Numbered from the stretch's first letter, positions 37,048 to 46,582 are shown. The stretch: 64,000 nt of DNA from Ochrobactrum teleogrylli (GCF_006376685.1 NZ_VEWL01000007.1:62001-126000); one strand, 5' to 3'. The notes: generated from the letters alone by a model not told the origin. Translations and numbers: made by a program.

Positions 37048-37083
37048 ACGGGCTCCGGTAAGCATTCACTAACCGGAGCCCGT
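37048..37083. repeat. 12-base inverted repeat between yajC and secDF
   Basis: ACGGGCTCCGGT (37048-37059) and ACCGGAGCCCGT (37072-37083) are perfectly complementary around a 12-base loop. A T-run lies before rather than after it, so it is not a standard plus-strand terminator. It may modulate the yajC to secDF ratio. Confidence 0.65.
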
Positions 37084-37209
37084 GCAATATTCGGTCGGCG
37101 CGACCTTTGTATGTGCGCATGACCCAAGGCCGGAGAGCGGTGCGCATTCGCACCCCGGCATGCCCTATCCAGGCCAAAACGGGCCAAGCTGAAACGGAAT
37201 TGCTGCTCT

Positions 37210-39486
37210 ATGCTCTATTTTTCACGCTGGAAATCGGCCCTGATCTGGTTGGCGGTTCTCGTCAGCTTCGTCATCGCTTCCCCTAATTTTTTCTCGCGTG
37301 AAACGCTGGCGAATCTGCCCGGTTTCCTGCCGAAGAAGCAGGTCGCGCTCGGCCTTGATCTTTCCGGCGGCTCCCGCCTTGTTCTGCAGGTTCAAAATGC
37401 AGGCCGCAACGATCTGGAACACAGTGCCGAGATCATGCGGCAGCGTCTGGAGGAACTGGGTTATGGTCGTCCCGTTGTGGAAACCGAAGCGCGCAACCAG
37501 ATTCGCGTCGAAGTACCCGGCCTTTATGATGCACAGCTTCTGAAAGACATTCTGAGCATTCGCGGCGATCTATCATTCCACGCTGTGGATGATTCCGTTT
37601 CGCCGGACGATGCCATTCGCGGCGCGCCCCCGGTGGGCAGCGAAGTCGTCTATTCCTATGACGATCCGCCGGTGGGTTATCTCGTCAAGAAACAGCCCGT
37701 TCTCACCGGCGCGAATATCACCGACGCGAAGGCAACGCTTTCTTCCGATGATAACGAGCCGGTTATTACCCTGACCCTCGACGATGCGGGCCGCAAAGGT
37801 CTGGCAGAACTGACCGCCAATGCGACGGGCAAGAGCTTTGCCATCGTGGTCGATAATCAGGTCGTGTCTGCGCCGGTGATCAGCGAGCCGCTCGATACCA
37901 ACGAATTGCAGATTTCAGGCGCCTTCGATTTGCAGGCTGCCAACAATATGGCCGTGGTCCTGCGCTCCGGCACATTGCCGCAAGCTGTGACCGTGCTTGA
38001 AGAGCGCACCATCGCCTCGGCACTGGGCGAGGATTATGCCAGCGCTGCCGTGACGGCTGCACTTCTGGCCGCACTTCTCGTCGGCCTGTTCATGGTGCTG
38101 TCCTATGGCGTTCTTGGCGTCATCGCGATGGTGGCGCTTGTAGTCAATATCATCATCCTGACTGCGGTGATGTCGCTGATCGGCGCTTCCATCAGCCTCG
38201 CCAGCGTTGCCGGTCTCGTGCTGATCATCGGCATGGCGGTTGATGCGAATATTCTGATCTATGAACGCGTGCGCGAAGATCGCCGCAAGGGCTATTCCGT
38301 TGTTCAGGCGATGGAATCCGGTTTCTACCGCGCGCTGTCGACCATCATCGACGCCAATCTGACAACACTCATTGCCGCATTGGTTCTGTTCCTGCTCGGT
38401 TCCGGCACGGTGCATGGCTTTGCTTTGACCGTCGCGGTTGGTATTGGCACGACGCTGTTCACCACGCTGACTTTTACCCGACTGCTGATCGCCCAATGGG
38501 TGCGCACGGCAAAGCCGAAGGAAGTGCCGAAGCGTCGTCTCAAGCTTGTGCCGACGGTGACGCATATTCCGTTCATGCGCCTTCAATTCATTACGCTCGG
38601 CATCTCCGTGCTGGCCTGCGCCATCGTGGTGGCGCTGTTTGTAAATATCGGCTTCAACTACGGCATCGATTTCCGTGGCGGCTCAATGGTCGAGCTTCAG
38701 GCGCGCAGCGGTGACGCCAATCTGGAAGATATTCAGGACCGTCTCTCCGAACTGAATATCGATAGCGCCCGCGTTCTGCCCGCCAAATCAGCGCGCTCGG
38801 CGCTTGTGATCATCGGCAGCCAGGAAGTCGGCGACGATGCCGAACAGACGGTGGCTGTAAAACTGCGCGGTGAGTTCGAACAGGATTATTCGTTCCAGCG
38901 TGTGGAAGTGGTCGGCCCGACGGTTTCCGAACAGCTGTCGCGCGCCGGTATTCTGGCCGTTGTCCTGTCGCTAATCGGCATTTTCATCTATGTCTGGGTG
39001 CGGTTCCGGTGGCAACTGGCGCTTGGCGCCGTGCTATCGACCCTGCATGACGTGGTTATTCTCGCAGGCATGTTCATTGTCTTCCGCATGGAATTCAATC
39101 TGTGGAGCGTCGCGGCAATCCTGACGATCATCGGCTATTCGCTGAACGATACGGTCGTGATTTATGACCGCGTTCGCGAAAACCTGCGCCGCTACAGCAG
39201 CGCGCCGCTGCCTGCGATCATCGATGCCTCGATCAACCAGACCCTGTCGCGTACCTTGCTGACGTCTTTCGTGACGTTCCTCGCGCATATTCCGCTTTAC
39301 GCCTTTGGCGGCGCGGATATCCGCATGTTTGCGCTGGCGCTCAGCGTCGGCATTATTGTGGCGAGCTATTCGTCGATCTTCATCGCCGCACCGCTGCTGG
39401 TTCAGTTTGGACTGAAGCCGCGCGGGCCTGAGCAGGATGAGGAAATGGGCGACGAACTTGCACAGTCGCTCAATCTGGAAAGCTGA
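37210..39486 (+). CDS. secDF: Fused protein translocase subunit SecDF
   Basis: A 758-residue RND-type fusion of SecD and SecF. The SecD half has the [15 protein letters not shown] strand (residues 46-60), the periplasmic domain, and membrane helices from about residue 275. The SecF half begins near residue 455, with [15 protein letters not shown]. About twelve membrane helices are visible. It uses the proton gradient to pull proteins through the Sec channel. The mitochondrial-type assembly-factor homologues follow with 2- and 5-base gaps, clearly one operon. Confidence 0.95.
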   Translation: MLYFSRWKSALIWLAVLVSFVIASPNFFSRETLANLPGFLPKKQVALGLDLSGGSRLVLQVQNAGRNDLEHSAEIMRQRLEELGYGRPVVETEARNQIRVEVPGLYDAQLLKDILSIRGDLSFHAVDDSVSPDDAIRGAPPVGSEVVYSYDDPPVGYLVKKQPVLTGANITDAKATLSSDDNEPVITLTLDDAGRKGLAELTANATGKSFAIVVDNQVVSAPVISEPLDTNELQISGAFDLQAANNMAVVLRSGTLPQAVTVLEERTIASALGEDYASAAVTAALLAALLVGLFMVLSYGVLGVIAMVALVVNIIILTAVMSLIGASISLASVAGLVLIIGMAVDANILIYERVREDRRKGYSVVQAMESGFYRALSTIIDANLTTLIAALVLFLLGSGTVHGFALTVAVGIGTTLFTTLTFTRLLIAQWVRTAKPKEVPKRRLKLVPTVTHIPFMRLQFITLGISVLACAIVVALFVNIGFNYGIDFRGGSMVELQARSGDANLEDIQDRLSELNIDSARVLPAKSARSALVIIGSQEVGDDAEQTVAVKLRGEFEQDYSFQRVEVVGPTVSEQLSRAGILAVVLSLIGIFIYVWVRFRWQLALGAVLSTLHDVVILAGMFIVFRMEFNLWSVAAILTIIGYSLNDTVVIYDRVRENLRRYSSAPLPAIIDASINQTLSRTLLTSFVTFLAHIPLYAFGGADIRMFALALSVGIIVASYSSIFIAAPLLVQFGLKPRGPEQDEEMGDELAQSLNLES

Positions 39487-39488
39487 GA

Positions 39489-39878
39489 ATGGCCAAGGGA
39501 ATAGAAATACGCGAAGCGCATTTTCCGGGGCGCGCGCCCATTGATGCTTATGGCGATGGCGGGTTTCGTTTCGCCGAAATGTCGCATCGCGGTTCGATCC
39601 TGTGTCTGCCCTCCGGTATTCACGGCTGGAAGCCTGCAATGCCGCCGGTGCTTTCGCGGGCCGATCTGGAGCTGATTCTGGAGCAGGCTTCGGATATTGA
39701 AATTCTGCTGGTTGGAACCGGAATGGATCTGCGGCGTATTCCAGAAGACGTACGCGCGGTTTTGCGCGAGCATCGCATTTCATCCGATCCGATGAGCACA
39801 GGTGCTGCCGTGCGGACCTATAATGTGCTGCTGGCGGAAGATCGCGCGGTTGCGGCGGCGCTTATTGCAGTAGAATAA
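39489..39878 (+). CDS. Mth938-like (DUF498) protein, NDUFAF3 homologue
   Basis: A 129-residue single-domain protein of the Mth938/DUF498 fold. Recognisable stretches are HRGSILCLPSGIHGW, DIEILLVGTG and MSTGAAVRTYNVLLAEDRAVAAAL. The human homologue NDUFAF3 is an early assembly factor for respiratory complex I. The gene lies 2 bases after secDF and 5 before the phytoene-synthase-like gene, whose relative NDUFAF6 is also a complex I assembly factor. A shared role in inserting or assembling complex I at the membrane is inferred from this context. Confidence 0.85.
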   Translation: MAKGIEIREAHFPGRAPIDAYGDGGFRFAEMSHRGSILCLPSGIHGWKPAMPPVLSRADLELILEQASDIEILLVGTGMDLRRIPEDVRAVLREHRISSDPMSTGAAVRTYNVLLAEDRAVAAALIAVE

Positions 39879-39883
39879 CGATC

Positions 39884-40717
39884 ATGAACCAGAATGAGGC
39901 ACATTGCCTGGCGCTTCTTCGTGAGGCTGACCGGGACCGTTATCTGTCGGTGCTCTATGCGCCGGAGGATAAACGCGGCGGGCTGGCTGCGCTCTATGCC
40001 TTCAATGCGGAAGTGGCGCGCATTCGCGATCTTGTTCATGAGCCGCTGCCGGGCGAAGTACGTCTGCAATGGTGGCGCGATCTGATCAATGGCGAGGCGA
40101 GGGGCAGCGCTGAGGCACATCCCGTTGCCGCTGCTCTGGTCGAAACAATCGACAAATACGAGCTTCCGCGCTCCGCTTTCGACAATTATTGCGAGGCGCG
40201 TATCTTCGATCTCTATGACGATCCGATGCCAAGCCGTAACGATCTGGAAGGCTATTGCGGTGAGACCGCTTCGGCAATCATTCAGTTAGCCGGCTTTATT
40301 CTGGATCGTGACGCCGCGCAGGCGCAGAGTGAAACCACCGGTCACGCGGGCGTTGCGCAGGCGACGACAGGCCTGCTGCGCCTTTTGCCGATCCATCGCC
40401 GTCGCGGCCAGCTCTATGTTCCAGCCGACATGCTGGCATCGGTCGGCGTAACGCGCGAAGCATTTTTTGCCAACGACGATCCGTCGGCCTGTGAGCGCGT
40501 GGTCAGTGTCATGCTGGCACTGGCGCGGGAACATCTGGCGATTTTCGATAAGGCAAGGGCGAAATTGCCAAAAAGCCTTGCACCGGCATTTTTGCCGATG
40601 GCCATCGTGCCAGCTTATCTGAAAGCGATTGAACGCCTTGGCGGCAGGGCGGCAGAACGGACAGCCGATATTTCGGCTATCCGTAAGCAGTGGCTGATGC
40701 TTCGCGCCAATTTCTGA
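39884..40717 (+). CDS. Phytoene/squalene-synthase-like protein without Asp motifs, NDUFAF6-like
   Basis: A 277-residue protein with the overall fold of trans-isoprenyl diphosphate synthases (YAFNAEVARIR near residue 38, YCEARIFDLYDD near 102, YCGETASAIIQLAG near 124). The two Asp-rich substrate motifs are lost: the DDxxD position reads RDLVH (48-52), and the RDxxED position reads RLLPIH (166-171). It is therefore unlikely to make phytoene or squalene. NDUFAF6, a human complex I assembly factor, is the same family. Its place after an NDUFAF3 homologue supports that reading. Confidence 0.82.
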   Translation: MNQNEAHCLALLREADRDRYLSVLYAPEDKRGGLAALYAFNAEVARIRDLVHEPLPGEVRLQWWRDLINGEARGSAEAHPVAAALVETIDKYELPRSAFDNYCEARIFDLYDDPMPSRNDLEGYCGETASAIIQLAGFILDRDAAQAQSETTGHAGVAQATTGLLRLLPIHRRRGQLYVPADMLASVGVTREAFFANDDPSACERVVSVMLALAREHLAIFDKARAKLPKSLAPAFLPMAIVPAYLKAIERLGGRAAERTADISAIRKQWLMLRANF

Positions 40718-40720
40718 CCG

Positions 40721-42127
40721 TCAGGCCAGCTGTTCCAGCCATGTGCGGAAATCTGCAAGCGCGCGGGCGGAAAGCGCACGCTTCTTGGCGATGGTCTTTT
40801 CCTTGCCACGCAGACGCTTGCCTTCTTCCTTCGGCACTTCGACCGGCGGAAACAGACCGAAATTGACATTCATCGGCTGGAACGACCGCTTGCCAGGCTC
40901 GGCATCGTCAGCGACGATATGGCCGCCGGTGATGTGCCCAAGCAGCGCACCAAAGGCGGTTGTCGGGGGTGGCGGGACGGCAGCATTGCCCAGTCGCTCC
41001 GCAGCGGTGAACCGACCGGCAAGAAGGCCGATGGCCGATGATTCGACATAGCCCTCGCAACCCGTCACCTGACCGGCAAAGCGCAGTGTCGGACGCGACT
41101 TCAGGCGCAGCACCCTGTCGAGCAGCACGGGGGAGTTCAGGTAGGTGTTACGATGCAAACCGCCGAGGCGCGCGAATTCGGCATTTTCCAGTCCGGGAAT
41201 CATCTTGAAGATGCCGGTCTGTGAGCCGTATTTCAGCTTCGTCTGGAAACCGACCATGTTGTAGAGCGTGCCAAGCGCATTGTCCTGACGCAGTTGCACA
41301 ACCGCATAGGCCTTGACGGTCGGGTTATGCGCATTGGTCAGGCCCATAGGCTTCATCGGGCCGTGGCGCAGCGTTTCGGGTCCGCGTTCCGCCATGACTT
41401 CAATCGGCAGACAGCCATCGAAATAGGGCGTGCCTTCCCATTCCTTGAATTCCGTCTTGTCGCCTTCGACAAGCGCAGCCACGAACGCCTCATACTGCTC
41501 CTTATCCATGGGGCAGTTGATATAGTCCTTGCCGGTGCCGCCGGGGCCGACCTTGTCGTAGCGCGACTGGAACCAGCAGACATCCATATTGATCGAATCG
41601 AAATGCACGATGGGCGCAATCGCGTCGAAAAAGGCGAGCGCATCGGCATCCGTTTCCGCGGCAATGGCCTCGGCCAAAGACGGCGCGGTCAGCGGGCCGG
41701 TGGCAACGATGGTCGTGCCCCATTCTTCCGGCGGCAGGCCGGTGACTTCCTCGCGCTTGATGGTAATTAGCGGATGAGCCTCAAGCTTTTCGGTTACGGC
41801 TTGCGCAAATCCCTCGCGGTCCACAGCAAGCGCGCCGCCCGCCGGAACCTGATGTGCATCGGCGCAGGCCATGATGAGCGAGCCTGCAAGGCGCATTTCC
41901 GCATGCAGCACGCCGACAGCATTGGTTTCGGCATCGTCGGAGCGGAATGAATTGGAGCAGACGAGTTCGGCCAGCTGTTCGGTCTTGTGCGCATCAGTGC
42001 CGCGCACGGGACGCATTTCATGCAGCACGACAGGAACGCCTGCCTGCGCAATCTGCCAGGCGGCTTCAGAGCCAGCGAGACCGCCGCCAACGACGTGAAT
42101 GGGGGTGAGATCGGATGTGTTTGTCAT
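40721..42127 (-). CDS. trmFO: Methylenetetrahydrofolate-tRNA-(uracil-5-)-methyltransferase
   Basis: About 468 residues from ATG 42127, chosen because GGAAGG precedes it directly. FAD-binding motif [20 protein letters not shown] lies near the N-terminus, followed by VVLHEMRP and the [10 protein letters not shown] stretch; later [12 protein letters not shown] and [14 protein letters not shown] are characteristic. TrmFO makes 5-methyluridine at position 54 of tRNA using methylenetetrahydrofolate. It is convergent with the NDUFAF6-like gene (3 bases between stops) and lies downstream of the small-RNA hairpin array. Confidence 0.95.
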   Translation of the reverse strand: MTNTSDLTPIHVVGGGLAGSEAAWQIAQAGVPVVLHEMRPVRGTDAHKTEQLAELVCSNSFRSDDAETNAVGVLHAEMRLAGSLIMACADAHQVPAGGALAVDREGFAQAVTEKLEAHPLITIKREEVTGLPPEEWGTTIVATGPLTAPSLAEAIAAETDADALAFFDAIAPIVHFDSINMDVCWFQSRYDKVGPGGTGKDYINCPMDKEQYEAFVAALVEGDKTEFKEWEGTPYFDGCLPIEVMAERGPETLRHGPMKPMGLTNAHNPTVKAYAVVQLRQDNALGTLYNMVGFQTKLKYGSQTGIFKMIPGLENAEFARLGGLHRNTYLNSPVLLDRVLRLKSRPTLRFAGQVTGCEGYVESSAIGLLAGRFTAAERLGNAAVPPPPTTAFGALLGHITGGHIVADDAEPGKRSFQPMNVNFGLFPPVEVPKEEGKRLRGKEKTIAKKRALSARALADFRTWLEQLA

Positions 42128-42180
42128 GGTCCTTCCCATATCGCCTTTGCTGGCGGCCATCAATGGGCGAGCAAGGTCCA

Positions 42181-42227
42181 GAAAAACAAATGGCATCCGT
42201 CGCGGGAGGAGGTGCGACGGATGCCAT
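42181..42227 (-). terminator. Intrinsic terminator formed by the last CCTCCTCCC hairpin
   Basis: Read on the minus strand, a perfect 14-base stem (42227-42214 with 42203-42190) encloses a loop carrying CCTCCTCCC, and is followed directly by TTTGTTTTTC. It is both the fourth cuckoo-type hairpin and a classic Rho-independent terminator, placed 63 bases before trmFO. Confidence 0.88.
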
Positions 42228-42337
42228 ATGGAAAGACCGGATTGGGAGGAGGAGAGCCGGTCTCGTTGTCGCTAAGCCTGGGAGGAGGATGGCTTGGCGA
42301 CAAACCAGGGCTGGTGGGAGGAGGATCCAGTCCTGGT
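42190..42337 (-). ncRNA. Array of four hairpins with CCUCCUCCC loops (cuckoo / CcsR-type small RNAs)
   Basis: Four adjacent inverted repeats each hold GGGAGGAGG (minus strand CCTCCTCCC) in the loop. In minus-strand order: D 42337-42304 (11-base stem, one mismatch), C 42303-42266 (13-base stem, one mismatch), B 42263-42234 (7-base stem) and A 42227-42190 (14-base perfect stem, then T-run). The DUF1127 gene lies 98 bases upstream on the same strand. In Rhodobacter sphaeroides, four sRNAs (CcsR1-4) with this anti-Shine-Dalgarno-like loop motif are cotranscribed with and processed from the DUF1127 gene ccaF1. Homology is inferred from motif plus gene order, not from expression data. Confidence 0.85.
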
Positions 42338-42435
42338 GGTATTCACAGCGCGAAACTTCAATCTGAAATTTTCATCGAAAGGCGTTCAGCGTAGTGCAAT
42401 CGTCGCGAACAGCTTTTCGGTCTTCAGCTTGATGC

Positions 42436-42582
42436 TTAGCGAGCCTTGCTCTGACGAGCGACGTAAGGGATGTCGGCGCGGGAGATGCCGAGATCGTTCA
42501 GTTCGCGAGTCGAAAGCTGGTTCAGTTCGCTGACGGTTTCACGGTAACGGCGCCAGTTGTTGTAAGAGCGAAACAGGTTCAT
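42436..42582 (-). CDS. Small DUF1127 protein (CcaF1-like), host gene of the sRNA array
   Basis: A 48-codon gene, easily missed because of its size. It starts MNLFRSYNNWRRYRETVSEL and continues LSTRELNDLGISRADIPYVARQS, the standard DUF1127 core: an Arg/Trp-rich first helix and the LNDLGISRxDI second helix. An AAGGATTAAG site precedes the ATG. Small DUF1127 proteins bind RNA; CcaF1 of Rhodobacter affects maturation of the CcsR sRNAs made from its own transcript. Here the hairpin array follows on the same strand. The protein is very basic, in keeping with RNA binding. Confidence 0.92.
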   Translation of the reverse strand: MNLFRSYNNWRRYRETVSELNQLSTRELNDLGISRADIPYVARQSKAR

Positions 42583-42857
42583 GATCTTAATCCTTCAATG
42601 TGCGATGCTATCGCTTGGGTTCAATTCATCTCTTTTGTTGCCCATGATATAAGCTATTGTTTTTGCAAGTTGCAGAGCCGACTTTGCATAGCTGCCTTGC
42701 GGTTCCTGCACGACGCTTTAAATCGATTGGACTGTTCCGGCACAAAATTGCCGCAATGCGATTTGATCGGGTGGTTTGCTGGTTGCGAAGTTTCTTATAT
42801 GTTCTCAACCGGTTGCGGTTGCGACCGCCATCTCAGTTCGTTGACCCGGGAGTCATT

Positions 42858-43994
42858 TTGTCTTTTTCAATCTCAGTGGAGCGCCTGGTTGAGCGCTGGC
42901 AGCAGGAAGGGCTGATCGATGCGGTTACCGCGTCGCGCCTGAATGCGGATCTTGAAAAACGAGCAACGGGTTTCAGCTTGGGTGCGGTGCTCGCCACGCT
43001 TGGCGGTCTGCTTCTGGGCGCAGCCGTCATCATGCTGGTTGCCGCCAACTGGCAGGATGTGCCGCGCCTGATGCGGATCGGGATGGTGCTTGCACTTATC
43101 TGGATCGGCTATCTCGGCGGCGCATGGCGACAGGCGAGGGGCGACAAGGTGTTCTCGTCCGCTCTTTATGTCGTCGGTGCCGCATCCTTCGGCGCAGGTA
43201 TCGCGCTTGTCGGGCAGATGTATCACGTGTCCGGCGATGTTCATTCCGCCGCCGTCTACTGGACCCTGGGCGTGCTTGCGTCAGCCTTCCTGGTGCGTGC
43301 ACCGGTTCTGGCTGCATTCGGTGCAGGCGTTGCGTGTTTTTATCTTTCGACATTCGTGTTTGACGGCACATCGGCTGACAATGGTGAGCTGGCCTATCGC
43401 TGGATCGGTCCGCTTCTGTTGCTGGTCGGCGTCGGTGCAGCACTCCTCACGCGTTCGCGCCATGCCGCCCATCTCTGGGCCCTGTTCGCAATCGGCTGGG
43501 CCTTGCTGCTTTACATTCAGAATGAAAACGACGTGATCCTGTGCCTCATGATTGCGGTCGGCATCGCGTTGATGCTGGCGGATGCATTCGCACATGACAC
43601 GATGGAGCGGCTCACCCGCTTCGCGCAGCCGCTGGCTTCCTACGGGCTGATGCTGGCTCTGCTGTCGCTTGGCATTTTGCAGCTCAATCATATGTTCTCT
43701 TCGTCAGGCGGCTCTGCCTCGCTCGATCAGGATGTTCTTTATAGTATGCTGATCCTCGGCCTATCGATTGGCGCTATCGCCCTGTGTGGTCGCGACAATG
43801 GCGGACTACGCTCCATCGGCTATGCGGCGTTTTCGTTTCAAGTGCTTTATCTGGCATTCACGACCGTGGGCACGATGATCGGTACGTCGGGCTTCTTCCT
43901 GACCGCAGGCGTCCTCGTGCTGCTGCTGGCGGCCTTTGTCCGCCGAATGGAACGACGGTTCGGTAAAAAACGCGAAGCGGGGAGCCAGTCATGA
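42858..43994 (+). CDS. DUF2157 polytopic membrane protein
   Basis: About 378 residues from TTG 42858, which has GGGAG five bases upstream; GTG 42876 is an alternative. A short cytoplasmic N-terminus (VERLVERWQQEGLIDAVTASRL) is the DUF2157 signature, followed by about ten membrane helices. The function is unknown. It overlaps the GDYXXLXY gene by 4 bases, a pairing seen repeatedly in proteobacteria, so the two probably work together. It is divergent from the DUF1127/sRNA unit across 275 bases. Confidence 0.87.
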   Translation: MSFSISVERLVERWQQEGLIDAVTASRLNADLEKRATGFSLGAVLATLGGLLLGAAVIMLVAANWQDVPRLMRIGMVLALIWIGYLGGAWRQARGDKVFSSALYVVGAASFGAGIALVGQMYHVSGDVHSAAVYWTLGVLASAFLVRAPVLAAFGAGVACFYLSTFVFDGTSADNGELAYRWIGPLLLLVGVGAALLTRSRHAAHLWALFAIGWALLLYIQNENDVILCLMIAVGIALMLADAFAHDTMERLTRFAQPLASYGLMLALLSLGILQLNHMFSSSGGSASLDQDVLYSMLILGLSIGAIALCGRDNGGLRSIGYAAFSFQVLYLAFTTVGTMIGTSGFFLTAGVLVLLLAAFVRRMERRFGKKREAGSQS

Positions 43995-44554
43995 GCAAGA
44001 AGTGGCTTTATATAGGCGCTGCCGTCTCCGCCTTGCTGCAGAGCGGCATTCTTTATGCGGGCATCGAACAGCGCGCATCCATATTGCGTTCAGGCCATGA
44101 AATCGTGTTGCAGACCGAGCCGGTCGATCCGCGCGATCTGATGCGCGGCGATTACGTCATCCTCGGCTACGCAATTTCCAGTGTCATGGGCAAGGATGTG
44201 CAGGGTAAACCCACGGGCGAACCACGAACGGTCTATGTGGCGCTAAAGCCGGATGCAGAAAAGCTATGGCATTTCTCGCGGGCGGCGCTCAGCCCGTTCA
44301 CCGATCTGGCGCCGGATGAAGTGCAGATTCGCGGCCAGTCGACTTATCCGGTTTCGGGCTATCCGGATCAGACCATCCGCCTCAATTTCGGCATCGAACG
44401 CTATTATGTTCCTGAAGGGCAGGGTCGCGATATCGAGATCGGGCAACGTGAAAGCCGGATTTCCGTTGTCGTTGCTGTCGATGACAGCGGCACTGCGGTC
44501 ATCAAGGCTTTGCGGGACGAAGGGCGGCAACTCTATGAAGAACCGCTCTATTGA
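43991..44554 (+). CDS. GDYXXLXY-domain membrane-anchored protein
   Basis: A 187-residue protein with one N-terminal membrane segment (WLYIGAAVSALLQSGILYAGI) and a soluble, probably periplasmic domain. The naming motif GDYVILGY is present at about residues 54-61, preceded by the DPRDLMR stretch. Function is unknown. Its start overlaps the DUF2157 stop (ATGA). Confidence 0.88.
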   Translation: MSKKWLYIGAAVSALLQSGILYAGIEQRASILRSGHEIVLQTEPVDPRDLMRGDYVILGYAISSVMGKDVQGKPTGEPRTVYVALKPDAEKLWHFSRAALSPFTDLAPDEVQIRGQSTYPVSGYPDQTIRLNFGIERYYVPEGQGRDIEIGQRESRISVVVAVDDSGTAVIKALRDEGRQLYEEPLY

Positions 44555-44822
44555 TCGGTTTTCCAGCGGTTTCGCCACTCTTATATTGCCGCGTCAAGCT
44601 GAAGTTTATCTCAGGCTTGGCATGCGCGGAATGATCGCTATATAGAGGGGCAGAGTGCCGGAAGCGTTTCGTCTTGCCAAACCCGGAAAATCTATACCGG
44701 GAAGGCGGCTTTTTTCCTTTGAACCGGGAAAATTGGATGATATAGAGACGCGCGCTTTCGAGGGCAGTTCAAGATCTGAGACGAATTTGGTGCGTTCTTA
44801 AAGAATGCGCTTCGGTTCAGAA

Positions 44823-44905
44823 GCGGATATGGCGAAATTGGTAGACGCACCAGATTTAGGTTCTGGCGGGAGACCGTGGGGGTTCGAGTCCCTCTATCCG
44901 CACCA
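44823..44905 (+). tRNA. tRNA-Leu (anticodon UAG)
   Basis: The acceptor arms GCGGATA and TATCCGC pair, with discriminator A and an encoded CCA end. The anticodon stem CCAGA/TCTGG holds the loop TTTAGGT, giving anticodon TAG at 44857-44859. The D-arm and the T-arm GTTCGAGTC are standard, but the variable arm region GGCGGGAGACCGTGGG is long enough for a class II tRNA, as expected for leucine. It reads CUA and other CUN codons. It stands alone 90 bases before tig. Confidence 0.95.
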
Positions 44906-44994
44906 ACTGCCATAAGGCCAAAGAATTTCTCTCCCGCGTCTTGAGGCAAAATGCCGGAAACGGCGGGACAATGACAAGAAGTGAAGGTTTGAAC

Positions 44995-46425
44995 ATGCAG
45001 GTTACCGAAACGCTCAATGAAGGGCTGAAGCGCGAGATTAAAGTCGTGGTTCCGGCCGGGGATCTCGAAGCCAAGCTCGTTGAGCGGCTCGATACTGCGC
45101 GCGGCCGAGCCAAGATCAATGGTTTCCGTCCGGGCAAGGTGCCTGCTGGCCATCTGCGCAAGATGTATGGCCGTTCGTTCATGGCTGAAATCGTCAACGA
45201 AATCCTCAGCGATTCGTCGCGTTCGGTTCTCGCAGACCGTAACGAAAAGTCGGCTACCCAGCCTGAAGTCATCATGTCGGAAGACGAAAAAGAAGCCGAA
45301 AAGGTTCTCGACGGCAAGGCCGATTTCGTTTTCTCGCTGAACTACGAAGTTCTGCCGGCAATCGAAGTCAAGGATTTCTCCAAGATCGCCGTGACCCGTG
45401 AAGTCGTCGACATCACCGATGAGGAAGTCGATGAGCAGGTCAAGCGTATCGCTTCGTCGACCCGCACTTTCGAGACCAAGAAGGGCAAGGCCGAAAACGA
45501 AGATCGCGTCACGATCGACTATCTCGGCAAGCTCGATGGCGAGCCGTTTGACGGCGGCGCCGACAACGACGCACAGCTGGTTCTCGGTTCGGGTCAGTTC
45601 ATTCCGGGCTTCGAAGAACAGCTCGTTGGCGTCAAGGCTGGCGACGAAAAGGTCATCAATGTGACCTTCCCGGCTGAATACGGTGCAGCGCATCTCGCAG
45701 GCAAGGAAGCCACCTTCGACATCAAGGTCAAGGAAGTTGCCAAGCCGAACGAACTCGAACTCAACGACGAAACCGCGACGAAGCTCGGCATCGAGTCGCT
45801 GGAGCGTCTGCGTCAGGTTGTTCGCGAACAGATCGAAAGCCAGTACGGCCAGATCACCCGCCAGAAGGTAAAGCGCCAGATTCTCGACGCTCTGGACGGC
45901 GATTATCAGTTCGAAACCCCGCAGAAGCTGGTTGACGCTGAATTCAACAACATCTGGCAGCAGATCAACTTCGACCTGCAGCAGGCTGGCCGTACCTTCG
46001 AAGACGAAGAAACCACGGAAGAAGCTGCTCGCGAAGAATACCGCAAGCTCGCTGAACGCCGCGTTCGTCTCGGCCTCGTTCTCTCCGAAATCGGTGAGAA
46101 GGCTGGCGTAGAAGTGTCGGAAGAAGAACTGCAGCGCGCCGTTTATGACCAGGTTCGTCGCTATCCGGGCCAGGAAAAGGAAATCTACGACTTCCTGCGC
46201 AAGACGCCGGATGCCGTGGCTAACCTCCGCGCCCCGATCTTCGAAGAAAAGGTCGTCGATCATCTGCTCGCCAACATCAACGTGACCGACAAGAAGGTCT
46301 CGAAGGAAGAGCTGACGGCTGAAGACGAAGACGGTTCGGAAGCAAAGCCTGCAAAGAAGGCTGCACCGAAGAAGAAGGCCGCTCCTAAGAAGAAGGCCGA
46401 CGAAGACAAGTCCGAAGAGGCTTAA
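44995..46425 (+). CDS. tig: Trigger factor chaperone
   Basis: About 476 residues from ATG 44995, preceded by GAAGG. Three domains are visible: the ribosome-binding N-terminus with the FRPGKVP-type signature ([19 protein letters not shown], near residue 41), the FKBP-type prolyl isomerase domain (about 155-255), and the helical C-terminal chaperone arms. A Lys/Ala-rich tail ([14 protein letters not shown]) ends it, as is usual in Rhizobiales. It binds nascent chains at the ribosome exit. A terminator follows. Confidence 0.95.
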   Translation: MQVTETLNEGLKREIKVVVPAGDLEAKLVERLDTARGRAKINGFRPGKVPAGHLRKMYGRSFMAEIVNEILSDSSRSVLADRNEKSATQPEVIMSEDEKEAEKVLDGKADFVFSLNYEVLPAIEVKDFSKIAVTREVVDITDEEVDEQVKRIASSTRTFETKKGKAENEDRVTIDYLGKLDGEPFDGGADNDAQLVLGSGQFIPGFEEQLVGVKAGDEKVINVTFPAEYGAAHLAGKEATFDIKVKEVAKPNELELNDETATKLGIESLERLRQVVREQIESQYGQITRQKVKRQILDALDGDYQFETPQKLVDAEFNNIWQQINFDLQQAGRTFEDEETTEEAAREEYRKLAERRVRLGLVLSEIGEKAGVEVSEEELQRAVYDQVRRYPGQEKEIYDFLRKTPDAVANLRAPIFEEKVVDHLLANINVTDKKVSKEELTAEDEDGSEAKPAKKAAPKKKAAPKKKADEDKSEEA

Positions 46426-46452
46426 TCTTTTCTATCTAGCGAATTTGGAACT

Positions 46453-46475
46453 GGCCGCGCATTGCGCGGCCTTTT
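46453..46475 (+). terminator. Intrinsic terminator after tig
   Basis: GGCCGCGC and GCGCGGCC pair perfectly around ATT, followed by TTTT, about 28 bases after the stop codon. Confidence 0.9.
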
Positions 46476-46582
46476 CCGTTCCAACCCAAGGATAAACGGC
46501 TGAAAAGCTTGCATCCATGGGGGCTTTGCTCTAGCCAGTAATCAATCCGTTTTTAGCTCAATCAGAATATTTGCGAGCCAGC

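Noticed and set aside
39884-40717. Carotenoid or hopanoid biosynthesis assignment for the phytoene-synthase-like gene
   Set aside because: Both Asp-rich motifs are missing and no other terpenoid gene is nearby, whereas the NDUFAF3 homologue next to it supports an assembly-factor role.
42190-42337. The repeated GGGAGGAGG blocks read as a CRISPR-like or simple tandem repeat, or as ribosome-binding sites
   Set aside because: The copies are not evenly spaced direct repeats with unique spacers. Each sits in the loop of its own inverted repeat with different stem sequence, and no start codons follow at the right distance, so a hairpin RNA array explains them better.
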